Of a stretch of DNA of 37,843 bases, positions 14,842-21,608 are shown piece after piece (within the stretch, counting starts at the first letter, position 1; the number at the start of each line of letters is the position of its first letter). This DNA is from Actinomadura sp. 7K507 (GTDB taxonomy: Bacteria > Actinomycetota > Actinomycetes > Streptosporangiales > Streptosporangiaceae). The notes beneath the pieces were generated by a model, which worked only from the letters and a program-made list of their open reading frames with translations, was not told where the DNA came from and made no database searches. Location: the NCBI RefSeq assembly GCF_004348425.1, contig NZ_SMKK01000077.1, positions 1 to 37,843 of the forward strand. Direction: 5' to 3'. The position numbers and the translations under genes are program-made.

Positions 14842-16961
14842 CCTGCTATTAGACCATCGGTCAATTCGTCTCCGTCGGCCGCCTCCGGGCCTGGGAGGCC
14901 GAGTCCGGTCTGCGCGGCCATGAAGGTGAGCGTGTCGGCCATCAGGTCGGCCGAGCGGCTCACCGAACGGGCGGCGTGGCCGACCTCCGCCTCGTTGCGG
15001 AGCAGGACCGGGGCGTCGGACGCGGTCGCGTGCTGGAGGGCGGCGCAGAGTTTGCGGGCGTGCAGCGGGTCCACGCGGGTGTCGCTGCCGAACGTCGTGA
15101 ACAGCACGGCCGGGTAGGCGGTGCCGACGTGGACGTGATGGTAAGGGGAGTAGCCGATGAGCCAGCCGAACTCCTCGGGGTCGTCGGCCGTCCCGTACTC
15201 GTCGTTCCACGTCTGGCCCAGGCCGAACTGCTCGTACCGGGCCATGTCCAGCAGCGGCGCCGAGCACACCACCGCCCGGTACAGGTCGGGACGCTGGGTG
15301 AGCGCCGCGCCCACGAGCAGCCCGCCGTTCGAGCCGCCGGAGATCGCGAGCTGCGACGGCGTGGTCAGGCCGTCCGCGATGAGCTTCTCCGCGGCGGCGT
15401 GGAAGTCGTCGAACACGTTCTGCTTGCGCTCGCGCATCCCCGCGCGGTGCCACTCCTCACCCTCCTCGGACCCGCCGCGCAGGTTCGCGATCGCGTACAC
15501 CCCGCCGGCTTCCACCCAGGCCAGGATGCTCGCCGAGTACGACGGCGTCAGCGAGATGTTGAAGCCGCCGTACCCGTACAGGATCGTGGGGCGCGGCCCG
15601 GTGAGCCCGGGACGGGACGCCACCAGCATCCGCACCCGCGTTCCGTCCCGCGAGGTGTAGGCGACCTGGCGTGCCTCGATCTCCGGAACCTCGACCGTCC
15701 CGGGGGCGGACGCCCACAGCGCCGTCTCGCCCGTCCGCGCGTTGTAGCGCATGACCGACGACGGCGTCACGTTGTCGGTGTAGCCGAACCACGCCTCGTG
15801 GCCGCCCTCGGGCCGTTCGATGATCCCGCCGATCGACCCCAGCCCGGGTGTCGGGACGGACCCGAGCCGCTCCCCGCTCTCCAGGTCGTGGACGGTGATC
15901 TCGCTGATCGCATGACGCGTCCACCCGGCCAGCAGAACGGGCCGTTCCAGGTCGTCGAGGATCGCGAAGTCGGTGAGGACGGCCTCGGGGTCCTGCGGGA
16001 TCAGGTCCCGCCACGTCTCGTAGGCCGGATCGGCCGGATCGGCGACGCACAGCCGGGACCTCGGCGCGTCACGGTCGGTGAAGATGTAGGCGCGGCCGTC
16101 CCGTCCCACATGCAGGCCGGTACCCGCGTCCACCCCCTCCTGGACGGCGCGCAGCTCAGGGGCCTCGGCCGGCGACGCGGACAGGTCGGCGATCCACAGG
16201 TCGTTGCGCGGAGCCGTGCCCTGCGACGACGAGATCGTGAGCCAGCGCCCGTCCCGGCTGACCCCGGCCCCGTAGTAGTTGGTCTTGTCCATGCCCGCAC
16301 CGAAGATCAGCACATCGTGGGTGTCGGGCTCGGTGCCGACCCGGTGCAGGTAGACCCGCCGGTGGTACTGCTCCTCGCCCGCGGGGACGTCCCGCGCGGG
16401 CAGGCGCCGCACGTAGTAGTAGGCGTCCCCGCCGGGAAGCCACGCCACCGACGAGTACCGCGACCGGTCGATGGGCCCCTCCACCCGCTCGCCCGTCGCG
16501 ACGTCCATGACGTGCAGCAGCGACTCCTCGTCCCCGCCGGTCGACACCTTGTACGCCAGCCTGCGGCCCTCCTTGTCGGGCTGCCAGCCGTCCAGCGTCG
16601 TCGTCCCGCCGCTGTCGAGGGCCATCGGATCGACGAGGACGCGCTCGGAACCGTCCGGATCCACGGTGTAGAGCACCGCGTGCTCCTGGTCGCCGGCGCG
16701 GCGCGTGAAGAAGCACCGGTCGCCCCGCCACACCGGGGACCCGACGCCGCCCGCGCCGAGCAGTTCCCCGAGCCGCCGCCGTAGCGTCTCCCGGCCCGGC
16801 AGGTCGTCCGCGACCTTGTGGAAGAGCCCGTCCTGCGCGGCGAGCCATTCCCTGGTCTCGTCGCTGCCGGCGTCCTCAAGCCACCGGTACGGATCGGCGA
16901 CCCGGTGACCGTGGATGTCCTCGACGATGTCCTGGCGCTGCGCGGGCGGATACGGCGTCAT
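14838..16961 (-). CDS. Prolyl oligopeptidase family protein (S9A)
   Basis: A 707-aa cytosolic serine peptidase. The N-terminus (PPAQRQDIVEDIHGHRVADP, then YRWLEDAGSDETREW) is the S9A lead-in to a seven-bladed beta-propeller (about residues 75-410). The alpha/beta-hydrolase domain carries the triad: Ser544 in SGGSNGGLLV, Asp631 in DTRVDPLHA and His662 in EVGHAARS. It cleaves after proline in short peptides. The ATG at 16961 is placed by the family start MTPYPPAQ. There is no Shine-Dalgarno sequence, but TACAGT ends 7 nt before the ATG, which suggests a leaderless mRNA. Length is normal for the family. Confidence 0.93.
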   Translation of the reverse strand: MTPYPPAQRQDIVEDIHGHRVADPYRWLEDAGSDETREWLAAQDGLFHKVADDLPGRETLRRRLGELLGAGGVGSPVWRGDRCFFTRRAGDQEHAVLYTVDPDGSERVLVDPMALDSGGTTTLDGWQPDKEGRRLAYKVSTGGDEESLLHVMDVATGERVEGPIDRSRYSSVAWLPGGDAYYYVRRLPARDVPAGEEQYHRRVYLHRVGTEPDTHDVLIFGAGMDKTNYYGAGVSRDGRWLTISSSQGTAPRNDLWIADLSASPAEAPELRAVQEGVDAGTGLHVGRDGRAYIFTDRDAPRSRLCVADPADPAYETWRDLIPQDPEAVLTDFAILDDLERPVLLAGWTRHAISEITVHDLESGERLGSVPTPGLGSIGGIIERPEGGHEAWFGYTDNVTPSSVMRYNARTGETALWASAPGTVEVPEIEARQVAYTSRDGTRVRMLVASRPGLTGPRPTILYGYGGFNISLTPSYSASILAWVEAGGVYAIANLRGGSEEGEEWHRAGMRERKQNVFDDFHAAAEKLIADGLTTPSQLAISGGSNGGLLVGAALTQRPDLYRAVVCSAPLLDMARYEQFGLGQTWNDEYGTADDPEEFGWLIGYSPYHHVHVGTAYPAVLFTTFGSDTRVDPLHARKLCAALQHATASDAPVLLRNEAEVGHAARSVSRSADLMADTLTFMAAQTGLGLPGPEAADGDELTDGLIAG

Positions 16962-16968
16962 AGATTGA

Positions 16969-16974
16969 ACTGTA
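16969..16974 (-). promoter_or_regulatory. Leaderless-type -10 box of the prolyl oligopeptidase gene
   Basis: On the minus strand TACAGT ends exactly 7 nt before the ATG at 16961, matching the TAnnnT pattern. No Shine-Dalgarno sequence is present in the intervening TCAATCT. Confidence 0.55.
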
Positions 16975-17020
16975 TTGGCCGTCGCGGACTGCCCCGTTCC
17001 GCGCACCGCGACCCACCACG

Positions 17021-17030
17021 AACACGTGTT
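17021..17030. promoter_or_regulatory. AACACGTGTT palindrome in a divergent promoter region
   Basis: A perfect 10-bp palindrome in the 168-bp gap between the prolyl oligopeptidase start (16961, minus) and the leader ORF of the HNH gene (17130, plus). This is an operator candidate only; no cognate regulator is known. Confidence 0.3.
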
Positions 17031-17129
17031 TGCGTTCGATGCGCCGCTCGAAGGGGGATTATTGGGGTAGCGGACGGCCTCCCTGAGACGCCACACTGAT
17101 CTGGTCGGTTCGCCCCTGGGGAGGTCCTC

Positions 17130-17237
17130 ATGGCGAGAGCGCAGGAACCCGAGATAATAATCGGGCCTCGGTTCGAGGTGCGCTCCGCCGCGCCCGCCGA
17201 GGCGAATCCGCAGCACGGCCCGGCGGAGGACGTCTGA
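17130..17237 (+). CDS. 35-aa leader ORF coupled to the HNH endonuclease gene
   Basis: A short ORF with one of the best ribosome binding sites in the window (GGGGAGG, 5-nt spacing) and an ATG start. It encodes 35 residues beginning MARAQEPEIIIGPRFEV and ending AEDV. Its TGA overlaps the ATG of the HNH gene (TGATG), and the HNH start has no good site of its own, so translation of the nuclease probably depends on this ORF. The peptide is acidic and Pro/Ala-rich with a hydrophobic EIII patch. I recognise no family; it may be a leader peptide or a small partner protein. Confidence 0.65.
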   Translation: MARAQEPEIIIGPRFEVRSAAPAEANPQHGPAEDV

Positions 17238-17746
17238 TGCGACAGGTCCTCCTCCTGAACGCGACGTACGAACCACTCACCACGCTGCCGCTCCGGCGGG
17301 CGGTCTGCCTCGTGCTTCGGGAGAAGGCCGAGATCGTCCACCATGACACCTCGGGCGCGGTCCTGCACTCGGCCACGATGGCGATCGAGGTGCCGTCCGT
17401 CATCCGGCTCCGCCGCTACGTGCGCATCCCGTTCCGGACCCGCGTCCCCCTCACCCGCGCCGCCCTGATGCGCCGCGACAACTTCCGCTGCGTCTACTGC
17501 GGGCGCCGCGCCGAGACCATCGACCATGTCCACCCCCGCAGCCGCGGGGGCAAGCACGTGTGGGAGAACTGCGTCGCGTCCTGCATGACCTGCAACCACC
17601 GCAAGGCCGACCGGCTCCTGTCCGAACTCGGCTGGACGCTCAACATCACCCCGGCCGTCCCACGTGGGGCCCACTGGCGCCTCATCGGCCTGGTCCACGA
17701 CGGCGACCCCCAGTGGGCCGCCTACGTGCGGGAACCCGCCGCCTGA
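17237..17746 (+). CDS. HNH endonuclease
   Basis: A 169-aa protein of the common actinobacterial HNH family. An N-terminal beta-rich part (RQVLLLNATYEPLTTLPLRRA) is followed at about residues 80-130 by the HNH core: FRCVYCG, then IDHVHPRSRGGKHVWENC with the catalytic His, and CMTCNHRK completing a four-Cys zinc site. Such proteins nick or cut DNA with a metal ion. In vivo roles of this family are mostly unknown, and no methylase or restriction partner is present. It is translationally coupled to the small ORF upstream. Its TGA lies inside the first copy of a 58-bp tandem repeat. Confidence 0.88.
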   Translation: MRQVLLLNATYEPLTTLPLRRAVCLVLREKAEIVHHDTSGAVLHSATMAIEVPSVIRLRRYVRIPFRTRVPLTRAALMRRDNFRCVYCGRRAETIDHVHPRSRGGKHVWENCVASCMTCNHRKADRLLSELGWTLNITPAVPRGAHWRLIGLVHDGDPQWAAYVREPAA

Positions 17747-17869
17747 CGCGCGTGTTCGGCTGCGGTGAGGCGGCCCGTACGCAGGAACCCCGCAGGCCGC
17801 GTGACGCTCGTGTTCGTCTGCGGTGGGGCGGCCGGAAGGCGTGGAGCCCGCCGGCCGCGTGACGCGCGT
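17744..17869. repeat. 58-bp tandem repeat (two copies plus a partial third)
   Basis: Unit 1 is 17744-17801 and unit 2 is 17802-17859, both exactly 58 bp and mostly identical in their first 30 bases (TGACGCGCGTGTTCG versus TGACGCTCGTGTTCG). A third copy starts at 17860 (TGACGCGCGT) and stops where the FmdB gene promoter begins. Unit 1 includes the HNH stop codon. Confidence 0.75.
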
Positions 17870-17874
17870 ATCCT
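17869..17874 (+). promoter_or_regulatory. Leaderless-type -10 box of the FmdB-family gene
   Basis: TATCCT ends 6 nt before the GTG at 17881, and there is no Shine-Dalgarno sequence. It lies at the edge of the third, partial copy of the 58-bp repeat. Confidence 0.5.
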
Positions 17875-17880
17875 GATGGC

Positions 17881-18102
17881 GTGCCTCGCTATGACTACCG
17901 CTGCCGCGCCTGTGGATCGACCTTCGAGATCTCCAGGCCGATGATCAACGCGTCCGACCCGGCCCCGTGCCCGGACGGCCACGACGACACGGTCAAGCTG
18001 CTGTCAACGGTCGCCGTCACCGGCTCGTCCCGCGGCACCGCGCCCCCGCCGGAGCCCGCCGGCGGCGGTGGCGGCTGCTGTGGCGGTGGCTGCTGCTCTT
18101 AG
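17881..18102 (+). CDS. FmdB-family zinc ribbon protein
   Basis: A 73-aa protein. MPRYDYRCRACGSTFEI is the FmdB/CxxC_CXXC_SSSS zinc-ribbon start; the second zinc pair is weaker here (PCPDGHDD). The C-terminus is a Gly/Cys run (CCGGGCC), an unusual metal-loving tail. These proteins are proposed regulatory or RNA/DNA-binding factors; the real role is not known. The GTG at 17881 has TATCCT 6 nt upstream, suggesting a leaderless mRNA. The stop TAG is split by the insertion sequence: TA comes from the target duplication and G is the first base of the element. Confidence 0.85.
   Translation: MPRYDYRCRACGSTFEISRPMINASDPAPCPDGHDDTVKLLSTVAVTGSSRGTAPPPEPAGGGGGCCGGGCCS
18099..18101. repeat. Target-site duplication TTA (left copy)
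   Basis: TTA immediately precedes the left inverted repeat and recurs at 18995-18997 immediately after the right one. This marks a recent, clean insertion. Confidence 0.8.
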
Positions 18103-18121
18103 AACTCCTAACAGAATGATC
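18102..18121 (+). repeat. Left terminal inverted repeat of the IS
   Basis: Perfect 20-bp match to the reverse complement of 18975-18994. The match ends at the next base (AAC versus TTC), so the repeat is 20 bp. Confidence 0.9.
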
Positions 18122-18934
18122 AACGGTTAAGCCTGCGCCAGCAGATGATGGCGCTGGCGAGGGTCATGAAGGCTTCGTGGATGTCGTCGCGGATCTCCCA
18201 GCGGATGCGCAGGCGGCGGAACCAGTGCAGCAGGGCCACCGTCTGCTCGACTACCCAGCGGTGCACGCCCAGGCCGGAGCCGTGCTCGGTGCCGCGCCGG
18301 GCGATCTGCGGCTTGATGTTCTTGCTCCAGACCAGGCGGCGGTACTTGTCGTGGTCGTAGCCGCGGTCGGCGTACAGCATGTCCGGGCGCCGACGGGGCC
18401 GGCCGACCTTGCCGCGGACAGGCGGCACCGCCTCGATCAAGGGCATCAGCTGGGTGACGTCGTTGCGGTTTCCGCCGGTCAGCGAGACGGCGAGCGGGAT
18501 GCCGTTGCCGTCGCAGATAACATGGTGTTTCGAGCCCGTCCTGGCGCGGTCGACCGGGCTCGGGCCGGTTTTGGGCCGCCCTTGAGCGCCCGCACGTGGG
18601 AGCTGTCGATCACCGCCCGGGACCAGTCCAGCTTGTCGGCGGCGTGCAACTCGGCCAGCAGCACCTCGTGCAACTGCTGCCACACTCCGGCCGCATGCCA
18701 GTCCCGCAACCGGCGCCAGCAGGTCATCCCCGAGCCGAACCCCAGCTCCTGGGGCAGAAACTCCCATGGAATCGCGGTATGCAGCACGAACAAGATCCCG
18801 CACAGCGCCTTGCGGTCGTCGATGCGCTTGCGCCCCGGATGCCGGTACCGCCGCTCGACCTTCGGCAACAGCGGCTCGATCCGCTCCCACAAGTCGTCCG
18901 GCACGATCCATGGGGGTTGCTGACCCTTCCTCAC
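18120..18934 (-). CDS. IS transposase OrfAB, made by -1 frameshift
   Basis: The full DDE transposase, predicted to be 271 aa: 122 codons of orfA, a -1 slip on C CCA AAA (18575-18569), then 149 codons of orfB ending at 18120. The join reads ALKGGPK then TGPSPVDRARTGSKHH, the usual IS427-group continuation. Catalytic residues are split: the first Asp (VIDSSHVRA) is in orfA, while the second Asp (YADRGYD) and the Glu (RWVVEQTVALLHWFRRLR) are in orfB. Only the fused product should cut and join DNA. Length agrees with related elements. The frameshift is inferred from sequence. Confidence 0.8.
18479..18934 (-). CDS. IS OrfA (N-terminal transposase fragment)
   Basis: The zero-frame product, 151 aa, starting GTG at 18934. 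Residues 1-115 hold the N-terminal DNA-binding part (PPWIVPDDLWERIEPLLP, then GMTCWRRLRDW) and the first catalytic Asp. After the slippery site the zero frame runs about 30 residues of Arg/Ala-rich, non-conserved sequence and stops at 18479. In such elements the short product often represses transposition. No Shine-Dalgarno sequence precedes the GTG; a hairpin lies directly upstream instead. Confidence 0.8.
   Translation of the reverse strand: MRKGQQPPWIVPDDLWERIEPLLPKVERRYRHPGRKRIDDRKALCGILFVLHTAIPWEFLPQELGFGSGMTCWRRLRDWHAAGVWQQLHEVLLAELHAADKLDWSRAVIDSSHVRALKGGPKPARARSTAPGRARNTMLSATATASRSPSR
18569..18575 (-). promoter_or_regulatory. Programmed -1 frameshift site CCCAAAA
   Basis: On the minus strand the zero frame reads CCA AAA preceded by C, a canonical X XXY YYZ heptamer. 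Slipping back one base joins orfA to the frame encoding the rest of the DDE domain. Confidence 0.7.
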
Positions 18935-18955
18935 GCCAAGATCAACGATCTTGGC
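18935..18955 (-). promoter_or_regulatory. Hairpin directly before the transposase start
   Basis: GCCAAGATC (18935-18943) and GATCTTGGC (18947-18955) form a perfect 9-bp stem with a 3-nt loop, ending at the base before the orfA GTG. Such structures can block translation of read-through transcripts entering an IS. Confidence 0.5.
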
Positions 18956-18974
18956 CCCCCATGGATACGGGGAA

Positions 18975-18994
18975 GATCATTCTGTTAGGAGTTC
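18975..18994 (-). repeat. Right terminal inverted repeat of the IS
   Basis: Perfect 20-bp reverse complement of 18102-18121, followed by the TTA target duplication at 18995-18997. Confidence 0.9.
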
Positions 18995-18997
18995 TTA
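18995..18997. repeat. Target-site duplication TTA (right copy)
   Basis: The right copy also serves as the stop codon (TAA on the minus strand) of the DUF1330 gene. Confidence 0.8.
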
Positions 18998-19342
18998 GCC
19001 CTGCTGGGCGGCGCGTATGGCCTTGACGGTCGCCGTGGGGTCGTACCCGTCCGGGACGCCCTGCAGCAGGACGGCCGTGCCCTCCATGTGGTCGGTGCGC
19101 ATCGGCAGGATCGCCTGGTAGGCGTCCGACTCGTACCAGGCGCGGGCGTTGTCCATGTCGGGGAACTCGATGAGGACGTACCCGCCTTCCAGCGGGCCCT
19201 CGATCACCTCGGGGTCGGTGCCGTGGACGAGGAAGCGGCCGCCGAACGGGTCCATGGTCGCCTGGATGCGCTCCATGTAGGTGAAGACGTCGTCGTGGAG
19301 CGGCGGCTGCGGGTGCAGGTGGGCGAGCGCGTAGGCGGTCAT
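18995..19342 (-). CDS. DUF1330 domain protein
   Basis: A 115-aa small cytosolic protein of the dimeric ferredoxin-like DUF1330 family (function unknown). Diagnostic pieces are GGRFLVHGTDPEVIEG, GGYVLIEFPDMDNARAWYES and DAYQAILPMR. The ATG at 19342 has AAGGAG at good spacing. Its stop codon TAA is the right-hand copy of the TTA target duplication of the insertion sequence, so the gene is intact although the IS begins 1 bp beyond it. It lies downstream of ilvD on the same strand, separated by a palindrome and a hairpin, so it may have its own promoter. Confidence 0.88.
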   Translation of the reverse strand: MTAYALAHLHPQPPLHDDVFTYMERIQATMDPFGGRFLVHGTDPEVIEGPLEGGYVLIEFPDMDNARAWYESDAYQAILPMRTDHMEGTAVLLQGVPDGYDPTATVKAIRAAQQG

Positions 19343-19363
19343 CGCGATCTCCTTCGAGTGGGG

Positions 19364-19390
19364 CGGCCGGGGCCGGTCTGGCCCCGGCCG
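19364..19390 (-). terminator. GC-rich hairpin between ilvD and the DUF1330 gene
   Basis: CGGCCGGGGCC (19364-19374) and GGCCCCGGCCG (19380-19390) form a perfect 11-bp stem with a 5-nt loop. It ends 22 nt before the DUF1330 start. No T-run follows; it may terminate ilvD transcripts or lie in the DUF1330 leader. Confidence 0.5.
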
Positions 19391-19427
19391 GTGAGTCCAC
19401 TCTGCCCCCGGCGCGGGAACGAAGGCG

Positions 19428-19444
19428 ATTACCCGCCGGGTAAT
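19428..19444. promoter_or_regulatory. Perfect 7-3-7 palindrome, operator candidate
   Basis: ATTACCC-GCC-GGGTAAT lies 2 bp from the ilvD stop and 86 bp upstream of the DUF1330 start. Its AT-rich outer bases stand out from the surrounding DNA, and the form is that of a TetR- or MarR-type operator. The cognate regulator is not in the window. Confidence 0.5.
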
Positions 19445-19446
19445 GC

Positions 19447-21309
19447 TCAGCCGAGCGGCCGGTCGAGCTGGTCGACGTCGCGGGCGGCGCCGGTGGAGGC
19501 GGAGGTGGCCATCGCGGCGTAGGCGCGCAGGGCGGCGCTGACCGGGCGGTGCCGGTCGCGGGGCCGGTAGCGGCCCAGGTCGGCGAGGAGCTTCTCGCGC
19601 CGGATCTCCAGCTCGTCGGACGGGACGTCGAGATCGAGCACCCGGTTCGGGATGTCGATCACGACGCGGTCGCCGTCCTCGACGAGGGCGATGATCCCGC
19701 CGCTCGCGGCCTCGGGGGACGCGTGCCCGATGGACAGCCCGGACGTGCCGCCGGAGAACCGTCCGTCGGTGATCAGCGCGCACGCCTTGCCGAGCCCGCG
19801 GCCCTTGAGGAAGCTCGTCGGGTACAGCATCTCCTGCATGCCGGGGCCGCCCTTCGGGCCCTCGTAGCGGATCACGACGACGTCCCCGGCCTTGATCTTG
19901 CCGCTGAGGATGCCCTCGACGGCGTCGTCCTGCGACTCGAACACGACGGCGGGGCCGGTGAAGGTCCACAGCTCCTCGTCGACGCCGGCGGTCTTGACGA
20001 TCGCGCCGTCGGGGGCGATGTTGCCGCGCAGGACGGCGAGGCCGCCGTCGGCGGTGTAGGCGTGCTCCACGGAGCGGATGCAGCCGCCCTCGCGGTCGAG
20101 GTCGAGGGACTTCCAGCGGGCGCTCTGCGAGAACGCGGAGGTGCTGCGGACGCCGCCGGGCGCCGCGTGGTACATCTCGACCGCCTCGGGCAGCACGTCG
20201 GGGGAGCGGACGTCCCACTTGGCGACGAACTCGTCCATGGACGCGGAGTGGATCGAGTGGGCGGAGCTGTGCAGCAGGCCGCCGCGGTTCAGCTCGCCGA
20301 GCAGGGCGGGGATGCCGCCCGCGCGGTGGCAGTCCTCGACGTGGTACTTGCCGGTGGCCGGGGCGAGCTTGCAGACACAGGGGACGCGCCGGGAGATCTC
20401 GTCGATGTCGGACAGGCCGAAGTCCACGCCGGCCTCGGTCGCGGCGGCGAGCAGGTGCAGGATCGTGTTGGTCGAGCCGCCCATCGCGACGTCCAGCACC
20501 ATGGCGTTCGCGAACGCGTCGCGGGTGGCGATGTTCAGCGGCAGGACGCGCTCGTCGTCGTCCTCGTAGTAGCGGCGGGCGACGTCCACGACGGTGCGGC
20601 CGGCGTCCTCGTAGAGGCGGCGGCGCGCGGTGTGGGTGGCCAGGACGGTGCCGTTGCCGGGCAGCGCCAGCCCGATCGCCTCGGTGAGGCAGTTCATGGA
20701 GTTGGCGGTGAACATGCCCGAGCAGGACCCGCAGGTCGGGCAGGCGCTCTCCTCCATCTCCAGGAGCTTGTCCTCGTCGATCGAGCCGTCGGCGGAGGCG
20801 ATGATCGGGTCGATCAGGTCGAGCTTGTTGCCGTCCATGACGCCCTCGACGGGCTTGCCGGCCTCCATCGGGCCGCCGGAGACGAACACGACGGGGATGT
20901 TGAGGCGCAGCGCGGCCAGCAGCATCCCCGGGGTGATCTTGTCGCAGTTGGAGACGCAGACGAGGGCGTCGGCGCAGTGCGCGTTGACCATGTACTCGAT
21001 CGCGTCGGCGATGACCTCGCGGGACGGCAGCGAGTACAGCATGCCGTCGTGGCCCATGGCGATGCCGTCGTCCACGGCGATCGTGTTGAACTCGCGGGGC
21101 ACGCCGCCCGCCTCGCGGACGGCGCCGGCGACGACCTTGCCGACCTCGTCCAGGTGGACGTGGCCGGGGACGAACTGGGTGTAGCTGTTGGCCACCGCGA
21201 CGATCGGCTTGCCGAAGTCCTCGCGTTCCACGCCGCTGGCCCGCATGAGGGCGCGGGCGCCCGCCATGTTCCTGCCATGGGTGACCGTGCGTGACCTGAG
21301 CGGTGGCAT
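19447..21309 (-). CDS. ilvD: Dihydroxy-acid dehydratase
   Basis: A 620-aa iron-sulfur dehydratase, the third common step of valine and isoleucine synthesis and the route to leucine and pantothenate precursors. Conserved sites include SRTVTHGRNMAGARAL, the cluster cysteines in VSNCDKITPGML and CPTCGSCSGMFTANSMNC, GGSTNTILHLLA, and the C-terminal DGRFSGGTSGLSIGHASPEA. Length matches E. coli IlvD. The ATG at 21309 (MPPLRSRT) follows GGAGAGAGG; the in-frame start 14 codons upstream lacks a binding site. A 400-bp leader region precedes it with two stable hairpins. No other branched-chain gene is adjacent. Confidence 0.96.
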   Translation of the reverse strand: MPPLRSRTVTHGRNMAGARALMRASGVEREDFGKPIVAVANSYTQFVPGHVHLDEVGKVVAGAVREAGGVPREFNTIAVDDGIAMGHDGMLYSLPSREVIADAIEYMVNAHCADALVCVSNCDKITPGMLLAALRLNIPVVFVSGGPMEAGKPVEGVMDGNKLDLIDPIIASADGSIDEDKLLEMEESACPTCGSCSGMFTANSMNCLTEAIGLALPGNGTVLATHTARRRLYEDAGRTVVDVARRYYEDDDERVLPLNIATRDAFANAMVLDVAMGGSTNTILHLLAAATEAGVDFGLSDIDEISRRVPCVCKLAPATGKYHVEDCHRAGGIPALLGELNRGGLLHSSAHSIHSASMDEFVAKWDVRSPDVLPEAVEMYHAAPGGVRSTSAFSQSARWKSLDLDREGGCIRSVEHAYTADGGLAVLRGNIAPDGAIVKTAGVDEELWTFTGPAVVFESQDDAVEGILSGKIKAGDVVVIRYEGPKGGPGMQEMLYPTSFLKGRGLGKACALITDGRFSGGTSGLSIGHASPEAASGGIIALVEDGDRVVIDIPNRVLDLDVPSDELEIRREKLLADLGRYRPRDRHRPVSAALRAYAAMATSASTGAARDVDQLDRPLG

Positions 21310-21441
21310 GTGTGTGACCTCTCTCCAACCTGTGATGTGAGCCGATCCCACGGTGTGGGGGCCGAGTGCGCTTGCAGCGGCGGGTCGCGGCGCTGCGGCC
21401 GGCTCAGCGGAGGTCGCGCGCGGGCCGGCTCGTGTCCTTCG

Positions 21442-21447
21442 ATGCTA
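21442..21447 (-). promoter_or_regulatory. Possible -10 box of ilvD
   Basis: TAGCAT on the minus strand lies 20 nt past the terminator T-run and would start a leader of roughly 125 nt before ilvD. The -35 region is weak (TTTCAT). A promoter upstream of the terminator is the alternative, which would make the terminator an attenuator. Confidence 0.3.
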
Positions 21448-21467
21448 CCAACCGGTGTACAGGCATG

Positions 21468-21494
21468 AAAAAAGCCGGGACGAGGCGTCCCGGC
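21468..21494 (-). terminator. Rho-independent terminator or attenuator before ilvD
   Basis: On the minus strand GCCGGGACG-CCT-CGTCCCGGC is followed at once by six T. This is the only hairpin in the window with a classical T-run. It is oriented with ilvD and lies about 159 nt before its start and 219 nt after the NERD gene stop. Confidence 0.8.
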
Positions 21495-21503
21495 GAGGCA
21501 CGA

Positions 21504-21529
21504 GGCCCGGTGGTGAGACCCACCGGGCC
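21504..21529 (-). other. Perfect 10-bp hairpin upstream of the ilvD terminator
   Basis: GGCCCGGTGG (21504-21513 on the plus strand) and CCACCGGGCC (21520-21529) pair around a 6-nt loop. It stands 9 nt ahead of the terminator stem, giving the two-hairpin spacing seen in attenuators. No leader peptide rich in Ile, Leu or Val codons was found. Confidence 0.5.
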
Positions 21530-21608
21530 GGGCCATGAGACAAGTGTGCAACGACCCCAACGCCTGCGATCGCGTCCGAAGGCAGGTTTCAAGCGAAGCG
21601 AGAAACCT

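Larger units (their letters stand above)
18102..18994 (-). mobile_element. IS5-family insertion sequence (IS427-like), complete, 893 bp
   Basis: A complete element with perfect 20-bp terminal inverted repeats (GAACTCCTAACAGAATGATC at 18102-18121 and its reverse complement at 18975-18994) and a TTA target duplication. It encodes a DDE transposase in two overlapping frames on the minus strand, the usual IS427-group plan. Perfect ends and an open frame suggest recent arrival and possible activity. It lies exactly between two convergent genes, whose stop codons it preserves. Confidence 0.93.

Noticed and set aside
14852..14862. GACC-ATC-GGTC inverted repeat upstream of the methyltransferase start, like a TetR operator
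   Set aside because: It lies inside the last codons of the prolyl oligopeptidase gene, whose stop overlaps the methyltransferase start. The genes are coupled, so a separate promoter or operator is unlikely.
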